Source: Thermoplasmatota archaeon | GTDB lineage: Archaea > Thermoplasmatota > Thermoplasmata > Thermoplasmatales > Thermoplasmataceae | Assembly (NCBI GenBank): GCA_023379355.1 | Contig: JAMCUD010000056.1 | Span: 1-64,000 of the forward strand | Length of the DNA stretch: 64,000 bases | Direction: 5' to 3' | In this document: piece by piece, positions 1-9,641 of the stretch | Position numbering within the stretch: position 1 is the stretch's first letter | How the letters are laid out: each line of letters opens with the position of its first letter | Notes under the pieces: model-generated | Told to the model about the DNA's origin: nothing | The model's database searches: none | The model's input: only the letters and a program-made list of their open reading frames with translations | Program-made: the position numbers and the translations under genes

Positions 1-1
1 A

Positions 2-160
2 ACTGGTATGGCACAACAGGGCATTGGAGCAGCAGGAATGGGTATTATTGCCGAAAAACCAGAAAAGTTTGGACAGGTGCTTATATTTTTCGTGATACCG
101 GAAACTCTCTGGATCATAGGATTTGTTCTTGGACTGATATTGCTTCTGGGAATTCTGTAA
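2..160 (+). CDS. atpK: A/V-type ATP synthase proteolipid subunit K (c-ring), C-terminal part
   Basis: The window opens inside this gene, so only the last 52 residues are seen. They contain a glycine/alanine-rich stretch (GIGAAGMGII), the AEKPEKFGQ cytoplasmic loop and a final hydrophobic helix with the sequence VIPETLW, in which the glutamate is the expected ion-carrying carboxylate of archaeal proteolipids. The protein forms the rotating membrane ring of the ATP synthase. The stop is 9 nt before subunit E, so it is the first visible gene of the operon. The number of hairpins cannot be judged because the start is outside the window. Confidence 0.9.
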   Translation, partial: TGMAQQGIGAAGMGIIAEKPEKFGQVLIFFVIPETLWIIGFVLGLILLLGIL

Positions 161-169
161 GGTAAACCG

Positions 170-733
170 ATGGCTTTAGAAGACATCCTTCAGGAGATCG
201 AGGTTCGTGGGAAAAAGGAGATGGACAATCTCAGGCAGAGCTATGAGCAGCGGCTTGATGCCATGAGAAAGAAGTACCTGAAAATGGAGGAAGCCATCAG
301 ATTGGAGAATAAAGAGAACCTGAAGACCGAAGCTGAAAACCTCCGGAGAAACATTATCAGTTCTGCCCAAATGGAGTCCCTAAGGATTATAAGAGGGAAG
401 GAGAAGCAGATAATGGATCAATCGCTTCAGTCACTGGAGGATTTTATATCAACCATCAGGGAAAAGCAATATTACCCGGATCTGCTGAAATCACTTGAAG
501 ATATTTCACAGAATGCGCTGGGTAAAGATTGTATAATTCTAGTGGATAAGAAAGACCTAAAACATCTGGACGGGGCAGAGGAGTTAAAGAATGATGAACT
601 TCTGAAGAATTACGGAGGTTTGATCGCCCGCTCGGTTGACGGGTCAATGGAGATCGATCTGAGAATATACAGCATATACCAGGATCTCAAGGAAGAAATA
701 TCGGGGATTATAACAGGAAACATAGGTGAATAA
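170..733 (+). CDS. atpE: A-type ATP synthase subunit E (peripheral stalk)
   Basis: 187 residues. The N-terminal half (about 1-85) is a charged, Lys/Glu/Gln-rich coiled coil and the C-terminal half is a mixed alpha/beta head; this is the standard layout and length of the archaeal E subunit, which pairs with subunit H to form the peripheral stalks holding the A3B3 head. The start ATG at 170 follows an AAGGT sequence that overlaps the end of the K gene. The 3' end overlaps the start of subunit C by 8 nt, which suggests coupled translation. The assignment rests on size, coiled coil and operon position more than on a signature motif. Confidence 0.88.
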   Translation: MALEDILQEIEVRGKKEMDNLRQSYEQRLDAMRKKYLKMEEAIRLENKENLKTEAENLRRNIISSAQMESLRIIRGKEKQIMDQSLQSLEDFISTIREKQYYPDLLKSLEDISQNALGKDCIILVDKKDLKHLDGAEELKNDELLKNYGGLIARSVDGSMEIDLRIYSIYQDLKEEISGIITGNIGE

Positions 734-1793
734 TGTGGATCCCACCTATGTTGGAGCCTATGGAAAGATCAAGTCATATTCAACCGATTTTTTGCCCCAG
801 GAGATCATTAACAGAACATTTGAAGCCAAAGATCTGGATGAGATAATATCAACATTATATTCAACATTTTACCGGCAGGACTTTGACCTGTTTTCAACAG
901 TATCAAAGGGTGCAGAACTTTTGAGCAACGGGTTGAACCACAGGCTGGTTTTAAGGAACAGGATAGCTCTGATGGGTTCTCCTGCACCAGGCAGAGAAAT
1001 ACTCAGAGCGTATCTTTCGAAGTGGGATATTGAGAATATAAAGATCATTCTGTCATCAAAATATATGGGCTACGGTCTGAAGGAAACGGAAAATTACATC
1101 CTTAGTTTCCGTGACATACCGCTGGGAATATTTGGGGGCAGGTTGACCCAGAGTGACTTCAGATCACTTCTCTCGCAGGGTAGTATAGATTCTGTTGTCA
1201 ATTATCTGTCAAACTACGGATATGGTCAGATCCTTCTTGAGCAGATGGAAAAATACAGAAGAATTAACGATATTTCAATACTTCTTTCAACACTGGACAA
1301 GTATTACTTCACAAACCTCCTTTCCTCTGTCCGATATTACAACGGAGACGAAGGACCGGTTTTCAGATTCTTCAGGGAATTGATTGACGCGAAGAACATT
1401 ATGATAATAATGAAGGGAAGAACCATGGGCGTAGATTACCAGCGTTTTTCACAGTCCCTCATCCCGGGAGGGAACACTTCCCTTGGATCTCTGGAAGAGC
1501 TTTTCCTTTCCCCAGATCCCAATGAGGCTCTTCAGAGACTTTCCATTCCAGAACAGGCAAGGGAGAAAATTTCAAAAATATCTGGCTCCGGAAGACTTCA
1601 GATCATCGAGTCATCACTACTGTCCTCCATTCACTCTTCATACTTGGAAAAGTTTCAAAGCCTTGCTCTTTCAATAGGTTACACGTTCAGTTTCATAATG
1701 AGGTCTGAAAGGGAGAGAGAAAATCTTCGTTCAGCAATTTTTGGAAATATTTATAATATATCAAAGGAAAGGATAGCAGGACTGATATACTAA
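726..1793 (+). CDS. atpC: A-type ATP synthase subunit C (central stalk, d-type)
   Basis: 355 residues, the usual length for the V/A-type C subunit that caps the c-ring and couples it to the central stalk. The N-terminus (PTYVGAYGKIKS) matches the family opening (Y-x-N-A-R-V-R-x-M-K type), and the body has the repeated helical pattern of this family, including DIENIKIIL and DAKNIMIIMKGR, where the family has D-x-x-N-L-x-x-x-I-R. The best start is GTG at 726, preceded by AGGAAA; GTG at 735 would also fit. It overlaps subunit E by 8 nt. Confidence 0.88.
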   Translation: MNNVDPTYVGAYGKIKSYSTDFLPQEIINRTFEAKDLDEIISTLYSTFYRQDFDLFSTVSKGAELLSNGLNHRLVLRNRIALMGSPAPGREILRAYLSKWDIENIKIILSSKYMGYGLKETENYILSFRDIPLGIFGGRLTQSDFRSLLSQGSIDSVVNYLSNYGYGQILLEQMEKYRRINDISILLSTLDKYYFTNLLSSVRYYNGDEGPVFRFFRELIDAKNIMIIMKGRTMGVDYQRFSQSLIPGGNTSLGSLEELFLSPDPNEALQRLSIPEQAREKISKISGSGRLQIIESSLLSSIHSSYLEKFQSLALSIGYTFSFIMRSERERENLRSAIFGNIYNISKERIAGLIY

Positions 1794-1806
1794 AGGAGGG
1801 AATAGG

Positions 1807-2133
1807 TTGCCGAAAACATTCAATTCAGGTAAAATCTGTGTGGTAGGAGAAAGAGAACTGGTACTTGGTATGAGACTCATCGGTGTTTCCAGTTCAATCA
1901 TTTCCGGCGGTGAAGAGGGGGCAGCCAAAGTTATGGAGCTTCTCAGGGGGAGCGAATTCTCTCTCATCATGGTTTCAGAAAGCATAAAGGAATATATGGA
2001 TTCAAGGCAGAGAAAGATTGCAGACTCGAGCTCAAACCCCGTTGTTGTTTTCATTCCTCTGCCAGGTGGGCAGGACCTGGAATCGGTTGCTGACCTTGCC
2101 AAAAGGGTATTGGGAGTCGAGATAAGAGGTTAG
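1807..2133 (+). CDS. atpF: A-type ATP synthase subunit F
   Basis: 108 residues. The sequence KICVVGERELVLGMRLIGV near the start is the classic F-subunit opening (CheY-like Rossmann fold), followed by EFSLIMVSESI and a C-terminal segment ending in VLGVEIRG. F is a regulatory subunit of the central rotor stalk. The start codon is TTG at 1807; it is supported by a strong AAAGGAGGG sequence directly after the stop of subunit C and by the family N-terminus, and no ATG or GTG fits as well. It is followed after 3 nt by subunit A. Confidence 0.9.
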   Translation: MPKTFNSGKICVVGERELVLGMRLIGVSSSIISGGEEGAAKVMELLRGSEFSLIMVSESIKEYMDSRQRKIADSSSNPVVVFIPLPGGQDLESVADLAKRVLGVEIRG

Positions 2134-2136
2134 ATT

Positions 2137-3894
2137 ATGGGAAAGATAGTCAGAATATCAGGTCCAGTGGTAATTGCAGAAGACATAGAAGATGTCAGAA
2201 TGTTCGATGTGGTAAAAGTAGGAGCAGCCGGATTGGTTGGAGAAGTTATAAGACTGGAAGGAAACAGGGCAACTGTGCAGGTCTATGAGGATACCAGCGG
2301 CATAAGACCGGGTGAAAAGGTAGAGAATACCCACAGGCCACTATCAGTGGATCTGGGACCGGGGCTTCTGACATCAATATATGATGGAATCCAGAGACCA
2401 CTTGATGTGATAAGGAAGTCGTCGGGCGATTTCATTAGGAGAGGTTTTACAGCAACGCCTTTGAATGAGGAAAAACTCTGGGAATTTATTCCAGTAGTCT
2501 CAAAGGGCGAAAGGGTGACGGAAGGGCAGATTATCGGAACGGTCCCTGAGACAGGAATCATCACCCACAGGGTTATGGTTCCCTTTGGTGTTCATGGTAC
2601 TGTTGATTCCATAAAATCAGGTGAATTCAAGGTATCCGATACAGTGTGCATTTTAAATTCAGAGAGTGGAAAAAAGATCGAGATCAAACTGAAACAGGAA
2701 TGGCCGGTCAGGATTGCAAGGAAAGTCCTTAAAAAACTTCCTCCTGATATTCCATTGATCACTGGACAGCGCGTTATAGACTCTTTCTTTCCAGTAGCAA
2801 AGGGTGGCACAGTTGCAGTGCCTGGGCCATTTGGCAGCGGGAAAACAGTAGTACAGCACCAGCTTTCAAAGTGGGCGGACAGCGATATTGTTGTTTATGT
2901 AGGGTGCGGAGAAAGAGGGAATGAGATGACTGAAATACTGTCGACCTTCCCAGAGCTTCAGGATCCAAAATCAAAGAGGCCTCTTATGGAGAGGACAGTT
3001 CTCATAGCAAACACCTCAAATATGCCTGTGGCTGCAAGAGAGGCCAGTATATATACCGGCATAACTATAGCAGAATACTACAGGGATATGGGATATAATG
3101 TCGCCCTCATGGCAGATAGCACCTCACGGTGGGCAGAGGCATTGAGGGAGATATCCGGAAGGCTTGAGGAGATGCCGGGTGAAGAGGGATATCCCGCCTA
3201 CCTTGGAAGAAGGCTCTCTGAATTCTATGAAAGATCCGGAAACTCAATTGTAATATCAAATGATCAGAGAAACGGTTCAATTACCATAGTAGGGGCGGTA
3301 TCACCACCTGGAGGAGACATATCAGAACCAGTGTCGCAGAATACTCTGAGGGTAACAAGGGTTTTCTGGGCACTGGACTCCTCACTAGCCTCCAGACGTC
3401 ATTTCCCATCCATAAACTGGTTAAACAGCTACTCTCTCTATCATGATGATCTGGTACCATGGTTCAACAAGAATGTTGCAGAGGATTTCAGTTCAGTATA
3501 TGAGGAATCCATGGGGATACTTCAGAAGGAATCGGAATTGCAGGAGGTAGTCCAGCTGGTGGGTTACGACGCACTTCCTGAAAAGGAAAAAAACATACTT
3601 GACATTGCCAGGATACTCAGGGAAGATTTCCTTCAGCAGAGCGCTTTCGATGAAATAGACCAGTACTGCTCAATTGGAAAGCAGTATGGTATGCTGAAGG
3701 CAATTATGGAACTGGGCAGGGCCCAGTCAACTGCCCTTGAAAACGGAATAAGCATGTCACAGCTACAGAACATGGGCGTAAGGCAGAAGATATCCAGAAT
3801 GAAGGAAGTAAAGGAGGAAGACTTCGAGAAGTATCGTCAGGAAACCATGGACATGATAATGGAACAATCCAAACAATTGCAGGAGGTGGAATAA
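2137..3894 (+). CDS. atpA: A-type ATP synthase catalytic subunit A
   Basis: 585 residues, normal for the catalytic A subunit. The Walker A motif GPFGSGKT is at residues 230-237 in the form typical of A subunits, and [12 protein letters not shown] and [29 protein letters not shown] give the family's nucleotide-site and arginine-bearing segments (second string is given here as two overlapping landmarks around residues 325-350). The N-terminal barrel and the A-specific insertion (about 115-195) are present. ATG at 2137 follows AGAGGT. The stop codon overlaps the ATG of subunit B by one base. Confidence 0.97.
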   Translation: MGKIVRISGPVVIAEDIEDVRMFDVVKVGAAGLVGEVIRLEGNRATVQVYEDTSGIRPGEKVENTHRPLSVDLGPGLLTSIYDGIQRPLDVIRKSSGDFIRRGFTATPLNEEKLWEFIPVVSKGERVTEGQIIGTVPETGIITHRVMVPFGVHGTVDSIKSGEFKVSDTVCILNSESGKKIEIKLKQEWPVRIARKVLKKLPPDIPLITGQRVIDSFFPVAKGGTVAVPGPFGSGKTVVQHQLSKWADSDIVVYVGCGERGNEMTEILSTFPELQDPKSKRPLMERTVLIANTSNMPVAAREASIYTGITIAEYYRDMGYNVALMADSTSRWAEALREISGRLEEMPGEEGYPAYLGRRLSEFYERSGNSIVISNDQRNGSITIVGAVSPPGGDISEPVSQNTLRVTRVFWALDSSLASRRHFPSINWLNSYSLYHDDLVPWFNKNVAEDFSSVYEESMGILQKESELQEVVQLVGYDALPEKEKNILDIARILREDFLQQSAFDEIDQYCSIGKQYGMLKAIMELGRAQSTALENGISMSQLQNMGVRQKISRMKEVKEEDFEKYRQETMDMIMEQSKQLQEVE

Positions 3895-5276
3895 TGCCCC
3901 AGATCGATTACAGGACAATTCGACAGATAAGTGGTCCCCTTATCTTTGTGGAAAAGGTCAAAGATGCGGCTTATAACGAAATTGTTGAAATAACAATGCC
4001 AAACGGGGAGACCAGAACCGGTCAGGTACTGGACACCAGCAACGGCCTCGCCGTCGTTCAGGTTTTCGGTTCGACTTCAGGTATGGACATCAGCGGAACC
4101 AAGGCTAAATTCCTTGGATCAACAGCCAGAGTGTCAGTCTCCGACGAGATGCTGGGACGAATATTCAACGGACTTGGGCAGCCAATAGACAGCCTCCAGC
4201 CCATCATAAGCAAGGAGAAGATCGAAATTGTGGGGGATGCAATTAATCCTTATTCAAGGGAAGAACCCTCCGAGTTCATAGAGACAGGAGTATCGACAAT
4301 TGATGGGATGAACACCCTGGTTAGGGGACAGAAACTTCCCATATTCTCATCTGCCGGGTTGCCGCACAATAAGCTTGCAGCTCAGATAGCAAGACAGGCT
4401 AAGGTTCCAGGCAGTCAGGATGGTTTCGCAGTTGTATTCGGGGCAATGGGTATTACCAGCGAGGAGGCAAATTATTTCATCAGCGAGTTTACGAAGACCG
4501 ATGCAATATCAAGGTCCGTACTTTTCCTGAACCTTTCCTCGGATCCAAGCATGGAAAGGCTCATACTCCCAAAGGTAGCCCTGACCACCGCTGAGTATCT
4601 AGCATACGAAAGAGGAATGCACATACTTGTGATACTAACGGATATGACGAATTACTGTGAGGCTCTCAGGGAGATAGCCTCAGCCAGGGAAGAGGTCCCA
4701 GGCAGAAGAGGTTTCCCAGGTTACATGTACACTGACCTGAGCACAATATATGAGAGGGCAGGGAAGATCAGGGGACGAAACGGATCAATCACGCAGGTAC
4801 CCATCCTCACAATGCCCGGTGACGACATAACTAACCCGATACCCGATCTTACCGGTTACATAACCGAAGGTCAGATCGTTCTCAGCAGAGATCTTCAGAG
4901 GAAGGCAATTTATCCTCCGGTTGATGTTCTCCCTTCACTTTCCAGGCTTATGAACCAGGGAATCGGCAAGGGGAAGACCAGAGAGGATCATCGCGGTGTT
5001 GCAGACCAGCTATATTCAGCGTACGCAACTGGTAAGGATCTCCGGTCGCTCAGTGCAATCGTCGGGGAGGAGGCACTTGGCCCTTCAGACAGAAAATATC
5101 TCAGGTTTGCAGATCAATTTGAGAGCACCTACGTTAATCAGGGATTCTATGACGACAGGAGTGTGGAAAAAACCCTCTCAATTGGATGGGACCTGCTATC
5201 AGGGCTTCCTGAGAATGACATGAAGAGAGTAAAGAGCGATTTCGTTACCAAATATGGAAAGTGGAAGAAGGAATAA
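3894..5276 (+). CDS. atpB: A-type ATP synthase non-catalytic subunit B
   Basis: 460 residues, the usual B-subunit length. It lacks a Walker A lysine, as expected for the regulatory subunit, and carries the B landmarks SGLPHN-type loop ([17 protein letters not shown]), [26 protein letters not shown] and [25 protein letters not shown] segment around residues 265-290. It alternates with A in the hexameric head. The start ATG at 3894 is preceded by AGGAGG inside the end of the A gene, so the two are probably translated together. Subunit D follows after 2 nt. Confidence 0.97.
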   Translation: MPQIDYRTIRQISGPLIFVEKVKDAAYNEIVEITMPNGETRTGQVLDTSNGLAVVQVFGSTSGMDISGTKAKFLGSTARVSVSDEMLGRIFNGLGQPIDSLQPIISKEKIEIVGDAINPYSREEPSEFIETGVSTIDGMNTLVRGQKLPIFSSAGLPHNKLAAQIARQAKVPGSQDGFAVVFGAMGITSEEANYFISEFTKTDAISRSVLFLNLSSDPSMERLILPKVALTTAEYLAYERGMHILVILTDMTNYCEALREIASAREEVPGRRGFPGYMYTDLSTIYERAGKIRGRNGSITQVPILTMPGDDITNPIPDLTGYITEGQIVLSRDLQRKAIYPPVDVLPSLSRLMNQGIGKGKTREDHRGVADQLYSAYATGKDLRSLSAIVGEEALGPSDRKYLRFADQFESTYVNQGFYDDRSVEKTLSIGWDLLSGLPENDMKRVKSDFVTKYGKWKKE

Positions 5277-5278
5277 AT

Positions 5279-5920
5279 ATGCCTCAGACAGATTTGAAAC
5301 CCACCAGAATCGAACTGATCAAAACCAAGAGAAGAATAAAGCTGGCAAAGAGGGGACTTGATCTTCTAAAGATGAAGAGGTCAGCAATAGTTATGGAATT
5401 CTTCAAGATCAGCAGGTCGGTAAAGGGGATGAGAGAGAATCTGAGGTCAGAAATAGGAGAGGCAATGGAAACTCTCAAAATAGCCGAGATAGTATGCGGA
5501 ACCATGGATATAGAGAGGGTTGCGTATATGTCTGCAGATCCCACTGTGGGAATTGAAATGAAGAACGTTATGGGGGTCAAGATACCAGAGCTCTCTCAGG
5601 AATCAAACCAGACAATACTTTCAAAAATTTATCGGGTTTCTTCTGTCCCTACTGCCATAAATGACACAATCACTGTTTTTGAAAAGATATACACTCAGAT
5701 CATCGAGATAGCGGAGAAGGAAAACTCAATGAGAAAGCTTCTTCATGAGATTGAGAAGACAAAAAGAAGATCAAACGCACTTGAGAATCTACTTATTCCA
5801 CAGCTAAATGATCAGGCCAGGACAATCAGAATGAGGCTGGAGGAGATTGAGAGGGATATGTTCACGACTCTCAAAATCGTAAAGAGAAAGATCACAAGAA
5901 AGGGGGAGAACGCCACTTGA
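5279..5920 (+). CDS. atpD: A-type ATP synthase subunit D (central rotor shaft)
   Basis: About 213 residues starting MPQTDLKPTR. The N-terminal TRIELIKTKRRIKLAKRG and LLKMKRSAIV segments and the C-terminal RRSNALENLLIPQL are hallmark D-subunit sequences; D is the coiled-coil rotor shaft equivalent to gamma. An in-frame ATG lies upstream at 5261 inside subunit B, but the family N-terminus and the 2-nt spacing after the B stop favour 5279. The last codons overlap the TTG start of a small membrane protein by 4 nt (TTGA). Confidence 0.93.
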   Translation: MPQTDLKPTRIELIKTKRRIKLAKRGLDLLKMKRSAIVMEFFKISRSVKGMRENLRSEIGEAMETLKIAEIVCGTMDIERVAYMSADPTVGIEMKNVMGVKIPELSQESNQTILSKIYRVSSVPTAINDTITVFEKIYTQIIEIAEKENSMRKLLHEIEKTKRRSNALENLLIPQLNDQARTIRMRLEEIERDMFTTLKIVKRKITRKGENAT

Positions 5921-6084
5921 AATACTGGATGAAAAATATCAAGCAGCCTCCGATGAGGTACATAAGCCGCGAGGAATTCAGAAGCAACAGGAACCTGAGA
6001 AGGTTCAGGAACCTGAGGGTATTCTTCTCGGTCTTCAATCTGACTTTGGCTGTTATTCTTATTGCAGTATTCTTGTTGAGGTGA
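5917..6084 (+). CDS. Small single-pass membrane protein inside the ATP synthase operon
   Basis: A 55-codon frame starting TTG at 5917 (or ATG at 5929) and ending at 6084. The first ~35 residues are strongly basic (PPMRYISREEFRSNRNLRR region) and the rest is one hydrophobic helix (VFFSVFNLTLAVILIAVFLL) with a terminal arginine. A GGGGGAG sequence sits 9 nt before the TTG, the frame overlaps the D stop by 4 nt, and its end supplies the GAGGTGA upstream of subunit H, so it sits exactly like a true operon gene. I do not recognise the family. An accessory or assembly protein of the ATP synthase is an inference from position only. Confidence 0.6.
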   Translation: MKYWMKNIKQPPMRYISREEFRSNRNLRRFRNLRVFFSVFNLTLAVILIAVFLLR

Positions 6085-6090
6085 AAGACT

Positions 6091-6414
6091 ATGGAAGATT
6101 ATGAAGCGCTTAAGGTCATAAAGGAAAGGGAAGAGGCAATATCCCATGAGACCCAGGAATACATGGATAAGATGGAGGCTGAGCTGAAGTCGCTTGAGGA
6201 ATCCCTTAAAAACAGGATACTTGAGACAGAAGCGGAACTCAACAGGGAAAGGGAAAATACTCTGGCAAGGGTTACGGGCGAGGCAGAATCCGAGGCATCC
6301 AAAATTATTGAAGTTGCCAGGCTGAAGGCAGACCGGATGAAACTTATGATGAAGGACAGCGAAATATTTGCCGCGTTTGAGAAACTCCTTAAAAAATACG
6401 GGGTCGAGGAATAG
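6091..6414 (+). CDS. atpH: A-type ATP synthase subunit H (peripheral stalk)
   Basis: 107 residues, almost entirely an alpha-helical heptad pattern rich in Glu, Lys, Arg and Met with no tryptophan-rich core, which is how archaeal H/G stalk subunits look. It pairs with subunit E. The start ATG has GAGGTGA 6 nt upstream, and the stop is one base before the TTG of subunit I. Its identity depends on length, coiled coil and position between D and I; there is no catalytic motif to check. Confidence 0.8.
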   Translation: MEDYEALKVIKEREEAISHETQEYMDKMEAELKSLEESLKNRILETEAELNRERENTLARVTGEAESEASKIIEVARLKADRMKLMMKDSEIFAAFEKLLKKYGVEE

Positions 6415-6415
6415 A

Positions 6416-8437
6416 TTGTCCCTAAAGCCTGAGAGAATGTCAAGGATAAGGGTAATTGCCTCATCCTCCAGAAAATCCGAGATTGTCACGACACTTCATG
6501 ACCTCGGAGTTTTGCAGCTGGAACCGGTTTCAAAAGACCTGGGAAAATTTCTAAGTCCAGGTAAGCCAGAATCATCATACAGGGAAATAAACTCTCTACT
6601 TCAGAGATTCAGGGGTTATGAGAATGCCCTTCCTCCAGGCCAATCTCCTGAAAAGATCATACTTTCAAAGGATCAACTCATATCTGAAGCCGACAAACTA
6701 AACCTGGATGAAGAAATATCCTCACTAAAAAGGGTTGAAGAGGATCAGTTATCTGAAAAAAAGGAAATTGAAAACAGGCTGGCGGTCCTTGCAAACCTTG
6801 GAACCTTTGATCAGGATCTTGGCATACTTAACAACTCCGTCCTGATATCCTATATATTAAAAGGGGATGATTTACAGGACCTGCTTCAAAGCATTCAGAA
6901 TTCTGTCAGGCCTGTTAAGGTATACAGCATTGGCGCAGAATCTGTTCTCGTGATAATAAGGAAGGGTCAGGACTCAGAACTAGCCAGATTCTCCAATGAT
7001 CTTGAACTCTCTCTGATCAACGTTCCTGATATGCATGGAAAGCCCGAAGAGTACCGGAGGCTTCTGGAACAGAAACTGAAGGAAAATCAGCAGGCTGTTG
7101 ATTCCACACGGAAATCACTCTCTGAGCTTTCATCCAGGTACTGGGGAAAGATCGTCCAGATCAGGGAGGGCCTCGAGATAGAGAACCGCAAGCTGGAAGC
7201 TGCTGAGAAATTCCTCACCACTGATGATACATTTACAATGGAAGGCTGGATACCCAGTGCCAAATTTAAAAAGACAGAGATTCTGCTTTCGAAAGTGGCA
7301 GAGGGTAAGATAATAGTCAAGGAGATTGCCGCTGAGGAGGACCCCCCGACACTCTTCGCCAATCCAAGGAGGTTCAGGTTCTTTGAGTTCTTTGTCAGGT
7401 TCTATTCTCTTCCTCAGGAATATGAGATAGATCCGACGGTTATATTCGGACTAATATTTCCGCTCTTCTTCGGCATCATGGTCGGAGACTGGGGTTATGG
7501 CCTGGTGATTCTGGGTCTTTCAATATGGATGTCGAAAAAATTGAACACGCCAAATGCCAAGACAATACTTCCCAAATCTCTCACATCATTTGCCCTGACA
7601 ATATTTGGCAAAGGCCCCCTCAGGGTTCTGGCAAAGACACTGATGGTGGGTTCAATTGTAGCAATTGGCGCAGGTCTGCTTTTTAATTCGTTTTTCGGAT
7701 TTCCTCTTCTTCCAGTCACCGTGTTTGAACTGGTAAGGAACGTTACCAACGCCCATATCGGTGCATTCCCTCCAACACCACTGGTCATAGTGCCGGCAAC
7801 AGTGATGATCCCAAAACTCCTCCTTCTTACAGGATATATAGGGCTTGCAATGGTAAGCTTCGGGCTTGTTCTGGGCTTCATAAACGAGTACTACAGGAGA
7901 CACCGCGCAGGCATGGTGAGCAGGATTGGCTGGATTCTTGTATCATGGGGATTCGCAATACTTGGCCTTGCCCTGATCCACCATGACCTTTCCCTGAATT
8001 TTTCTGTGAGTCTTCAGACGCCAGTATCTCTGGCAATGATCATTGCAGGTGTAGGGACTGTTATAGCCACCGAAAAAGCAACCGGTGCCATCGAGGTACT
8101 GTCAATAATAAGCCATATTCTGTCCTATACTCGAATACTGGGAATACTGCTGGCCTCTGTGATTCTTTCTGAAGTCATTGACATAATATTCATGAAAGGG
8201 GTTGATAAGTCTCCACTTCTCGCAGTAGTTGGAATAATAATCCTTGTTCTGGGGCAGTTATTCAACCTGGTAATCGCGGTATTTGAACCTGGGATTCAGG
8301 GAGCAAGGCTCCTCTATGTAGAATTCTTTTCAAAGTTCTACAGAGGGAACGGCCATTACTTCAGGCCATTTGGAACTCAGAGGAGATATACCGCCCCCAA
8401 GTATTCTCTTGAAGAAGACCTATCAGGTAAAAATTAG
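6416..8437 (+). CDS. atpI: A-type ATP synthase subunit I (a-type stator membrane subunit)
   Basis: About 673 residues. The N-terminal cytoplasmic half (1-330) is alpha/beta and coiled coil; the C-terminal half has about seven to eight membrane helices, beginning FGLIFPLFFGIMVGDWGYG, the family signature, and including SHILSYTRILGILLASV with the conserved arginine that faces the c-ring carboxylate. TTG at 6416 gives the expected opening (LSLKPERMSRIRVIAS) and has GAGGAA just upstream; a longer frame from 6368 would overlap subunit H, and ATG at 6437 would cut the conserved K-P-E-R-M. It is the last gene of the operon. Confidence 0.93.
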   Translation: MSLKPERMSRIRVIASSSRKSEIVTTLHDLGVLQLEPVSKDLGKFLSPGKPESSYREINSLLQRFRGYENALPPGQSPEKIILSKDQLISEADKLNLDEEISSLKRVEEDQLSEKKEIENRLAVLANLGTFDQDLGILNNSVLISYILKGDDLQDLLQSIQNSVRPVKVYSIGAESVLVIIRKGQDSELARFSNDLELSLINVPDMHGKPEEYRRLLEQKLKENQQAVDSTRKSLSELSSRYWGKIVQIREGLEIENRKLEAAEKFLTTDDTFTMEGWIPSAKFKKTEILLSKVAEGKIIVKEIAAEEDPPTLFANPRRFRFFEFFVRFYSLPQEYEIDPTVIFGLIFPLFFGIMVGDWGYGLVILGLSIWMSKKLNTPNAKTILPKSLTSFALTIFGKGPLRVLAKTLMVGSIVAIGAGLLFNSFFGFPLLPVTVFELVRNVTNAHIGAFPPTPLVIVPATVMIPKLLLLTGYIGLAMVSFGLVLGFINEYYRRHRAGMVSRIGWILVSWGFAILGLALIHHDLSLNFSVSLQTPVSLAMIIAGVGTVIATEKATGAIEVLSIISHILSYTRILGILLASVILSEVIDIIFMKGVDKSPLLAVVGIIILVLGQLFNLVIAVFEPGIQGARLLYVEFFSKFYRGNGHYFRPFGTQRRYTAPKYSLEEDLSGKN

Positions 8438-8526
8438 ATCCATAATCCTCAATTTTCCTGCGGGATAAAGCGCCTTTTCATATAACATGGAGCAAAGGGA
8501 ATTAATATGAGAAGTATTCACATGCT

Positions 8527-8958
8527 GTGTCTCCTGATCTCCCCGATATGGCCCAAAACATACTGAAGGAACTCAACCTGCGAAGATTCCCTGAGGATTT
8601 CCTTCCGGTGAATTATGAGGGGCTCCTTCTTCAAGCGGGCCCATTCAAGGAGATCAGCATGTACCGTGAACTGGAGGGTGTAAACCTTCTAATAGATGGC
8701 AGGAGGATTTTCTTTGGAAGCATTCAGCAGGCGAAATTTGCACTGATTTCACTGAAATCTGGTCATGAGGAGGTAAGGATTCCAGAGGAAAACGAGGCAA
8801 AAACAGCCCTTAGGCATTACAGGAGATATGTTTCTGAGGTGGAGTCCGATCTGATCAGTAAGGTCGAGAACTCCAACCTTTCGGAGAATGAGAAGGAAGA
8901 ACTGATCAGGATATGCATGGAGATTCTTCTGGGCAGTTCCGATTATGATCAGGTATGA
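8527..8958 (+). CDS. Unrecognised 143-aa protein downstream of the ATP synthase operon
   Basis: A 143-residue soluble protein with no membrane segment or signal peptide. The first half is mixed (NLRRFPEDFLPVNYEGLL, RRIFFGSIQQAKFALISL) and the last third is a charged helix with many Glu and Lys (RHYRRYVSEVESDLISK). The start GTG at 8527 is the first in-frame option; ATG at 8548 is an alternative. Its last 10 nt overlap the end of the convergent gene on the other strand. I do not recognise the family and give no function. Confidence 0.6.
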   Translation: MSPDLPDMAQNILKELNLRRFPEDFLPVNYEGLLLQAGPFKEISMYRELEGVNLLIDGRRIFFGSIQQAKFALISLKSGHEEVRIPEENEAKTALRHYRRYVSEVESDLISKVENSNLSENEKEELIRICMEILLGSSDYDQV

Positions 8959-9590
8959 AGAGTATCCTTTTCCGAAGGTATTCTCAGGAAATTTATCATG
9001 TTTCTTGAGTTTGAAAGAAGGTCTGTCGTAGTGGATTTCCTGTCAAATCTGAACCTCCACTTTCCATCGGTCCTGATCTCCCTGACTGCTGCGATGACAA
9101 GATCCCTTATCTCATCAAGACCTTCAGGGGCAGAGGTCCAGATTTTCAAAACAAAATTAAACCTTCTTCTTCCAAAGGCCAGGCCTGCGGACCTCAGAAT
9201 GACCTCATAGTTCATATTCTCAAGTTCAGAGGTGTGTATGATGTCAAATATGGTTCTTATAAAGGAGGGATGATAAAAATTCCTTATTCTTCGGTTAAGG
9301 ATGGAATTGGATAGATAAATGGGATCAACATGGTCCTCTGTAACACTGCAGGGGGCGGAAACCGTCTGATATACCCGCTGAAAGAACAGATCCATTCTTC
9401 TCATTGATGCACCGTCCAGAGAACCTATAAAGAATCTCGTCTCCTGTCTGGAAAAGGTAGCCAGGAACCTGTTCTCCGAATTCCTCATGGGGAGAAGAAG
9501 GCCAGATTTTTCCATGTAATAAACAGAATCAGTGGATACTTCCTGGCTCCTGAACATGAGTTCTCTCCACCGGACTTTTGATGTCTTCAT
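8949..9590 (-). CDS. Unrecognised 213-aa protein
   Basis: 213 residues, predicted soluble, rich in Arg, Ser and Phe. Recognisable landmarks are only general: a basic N-terminus (MKTSKVRWRELMF), a central SNSILNRRIRNFYHPSFIR stretch, and near the C-terminus EIRDLVIAAVREIR followed by a beta-rich KWRFRFDRKSTTT. The gene is divergent from the S9 peptidase (51 nt between starts) and convergent with the 143-aa gene, overlapping it by 10 nt. No catalytic motif is visible. It is long enough, with consistent amino-acid usage, to be a real gene; function unknown. Confidence 0.6.
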   Translation of the reverse strand: MKTSKVRWRELMFRSQEVSTDSVYYMEKSGLLLPMRNSENRFLATFSRQETRFFIGSLDGASMRRMDLFFQRVYQTVSAPCSVTEDHVDPIYLSNSILNRRIRNFYHPSFIRTIFDIIHTSELENMNYEVILRSAGLAFGRRRFNFVLKIWTSAPEGLDEIRDLVIAAVREIRTDGKWRFRFDRKSTTTDLLSNSRNMINFLRIPSEKDTLHT

Positions 9591-9641
9591 GGAGAGCGAT
9601 CCCGCATAAAGATAAAATATTTACAACGGAATAGCCCTGTT

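Noticed and set aside
5812..6489. 225-codon antisense frame across atpD-atpH
   Set aside because: Long but opposite to three well-supported genes in a purine-rich region, where stop-free antisense frames are common.
8507..8566. 19-codon frame with AAAGGGA upstream before the 143-aa gene
   Set aside because: Too short and without conserved features to call a leader peptide; position could be chance.
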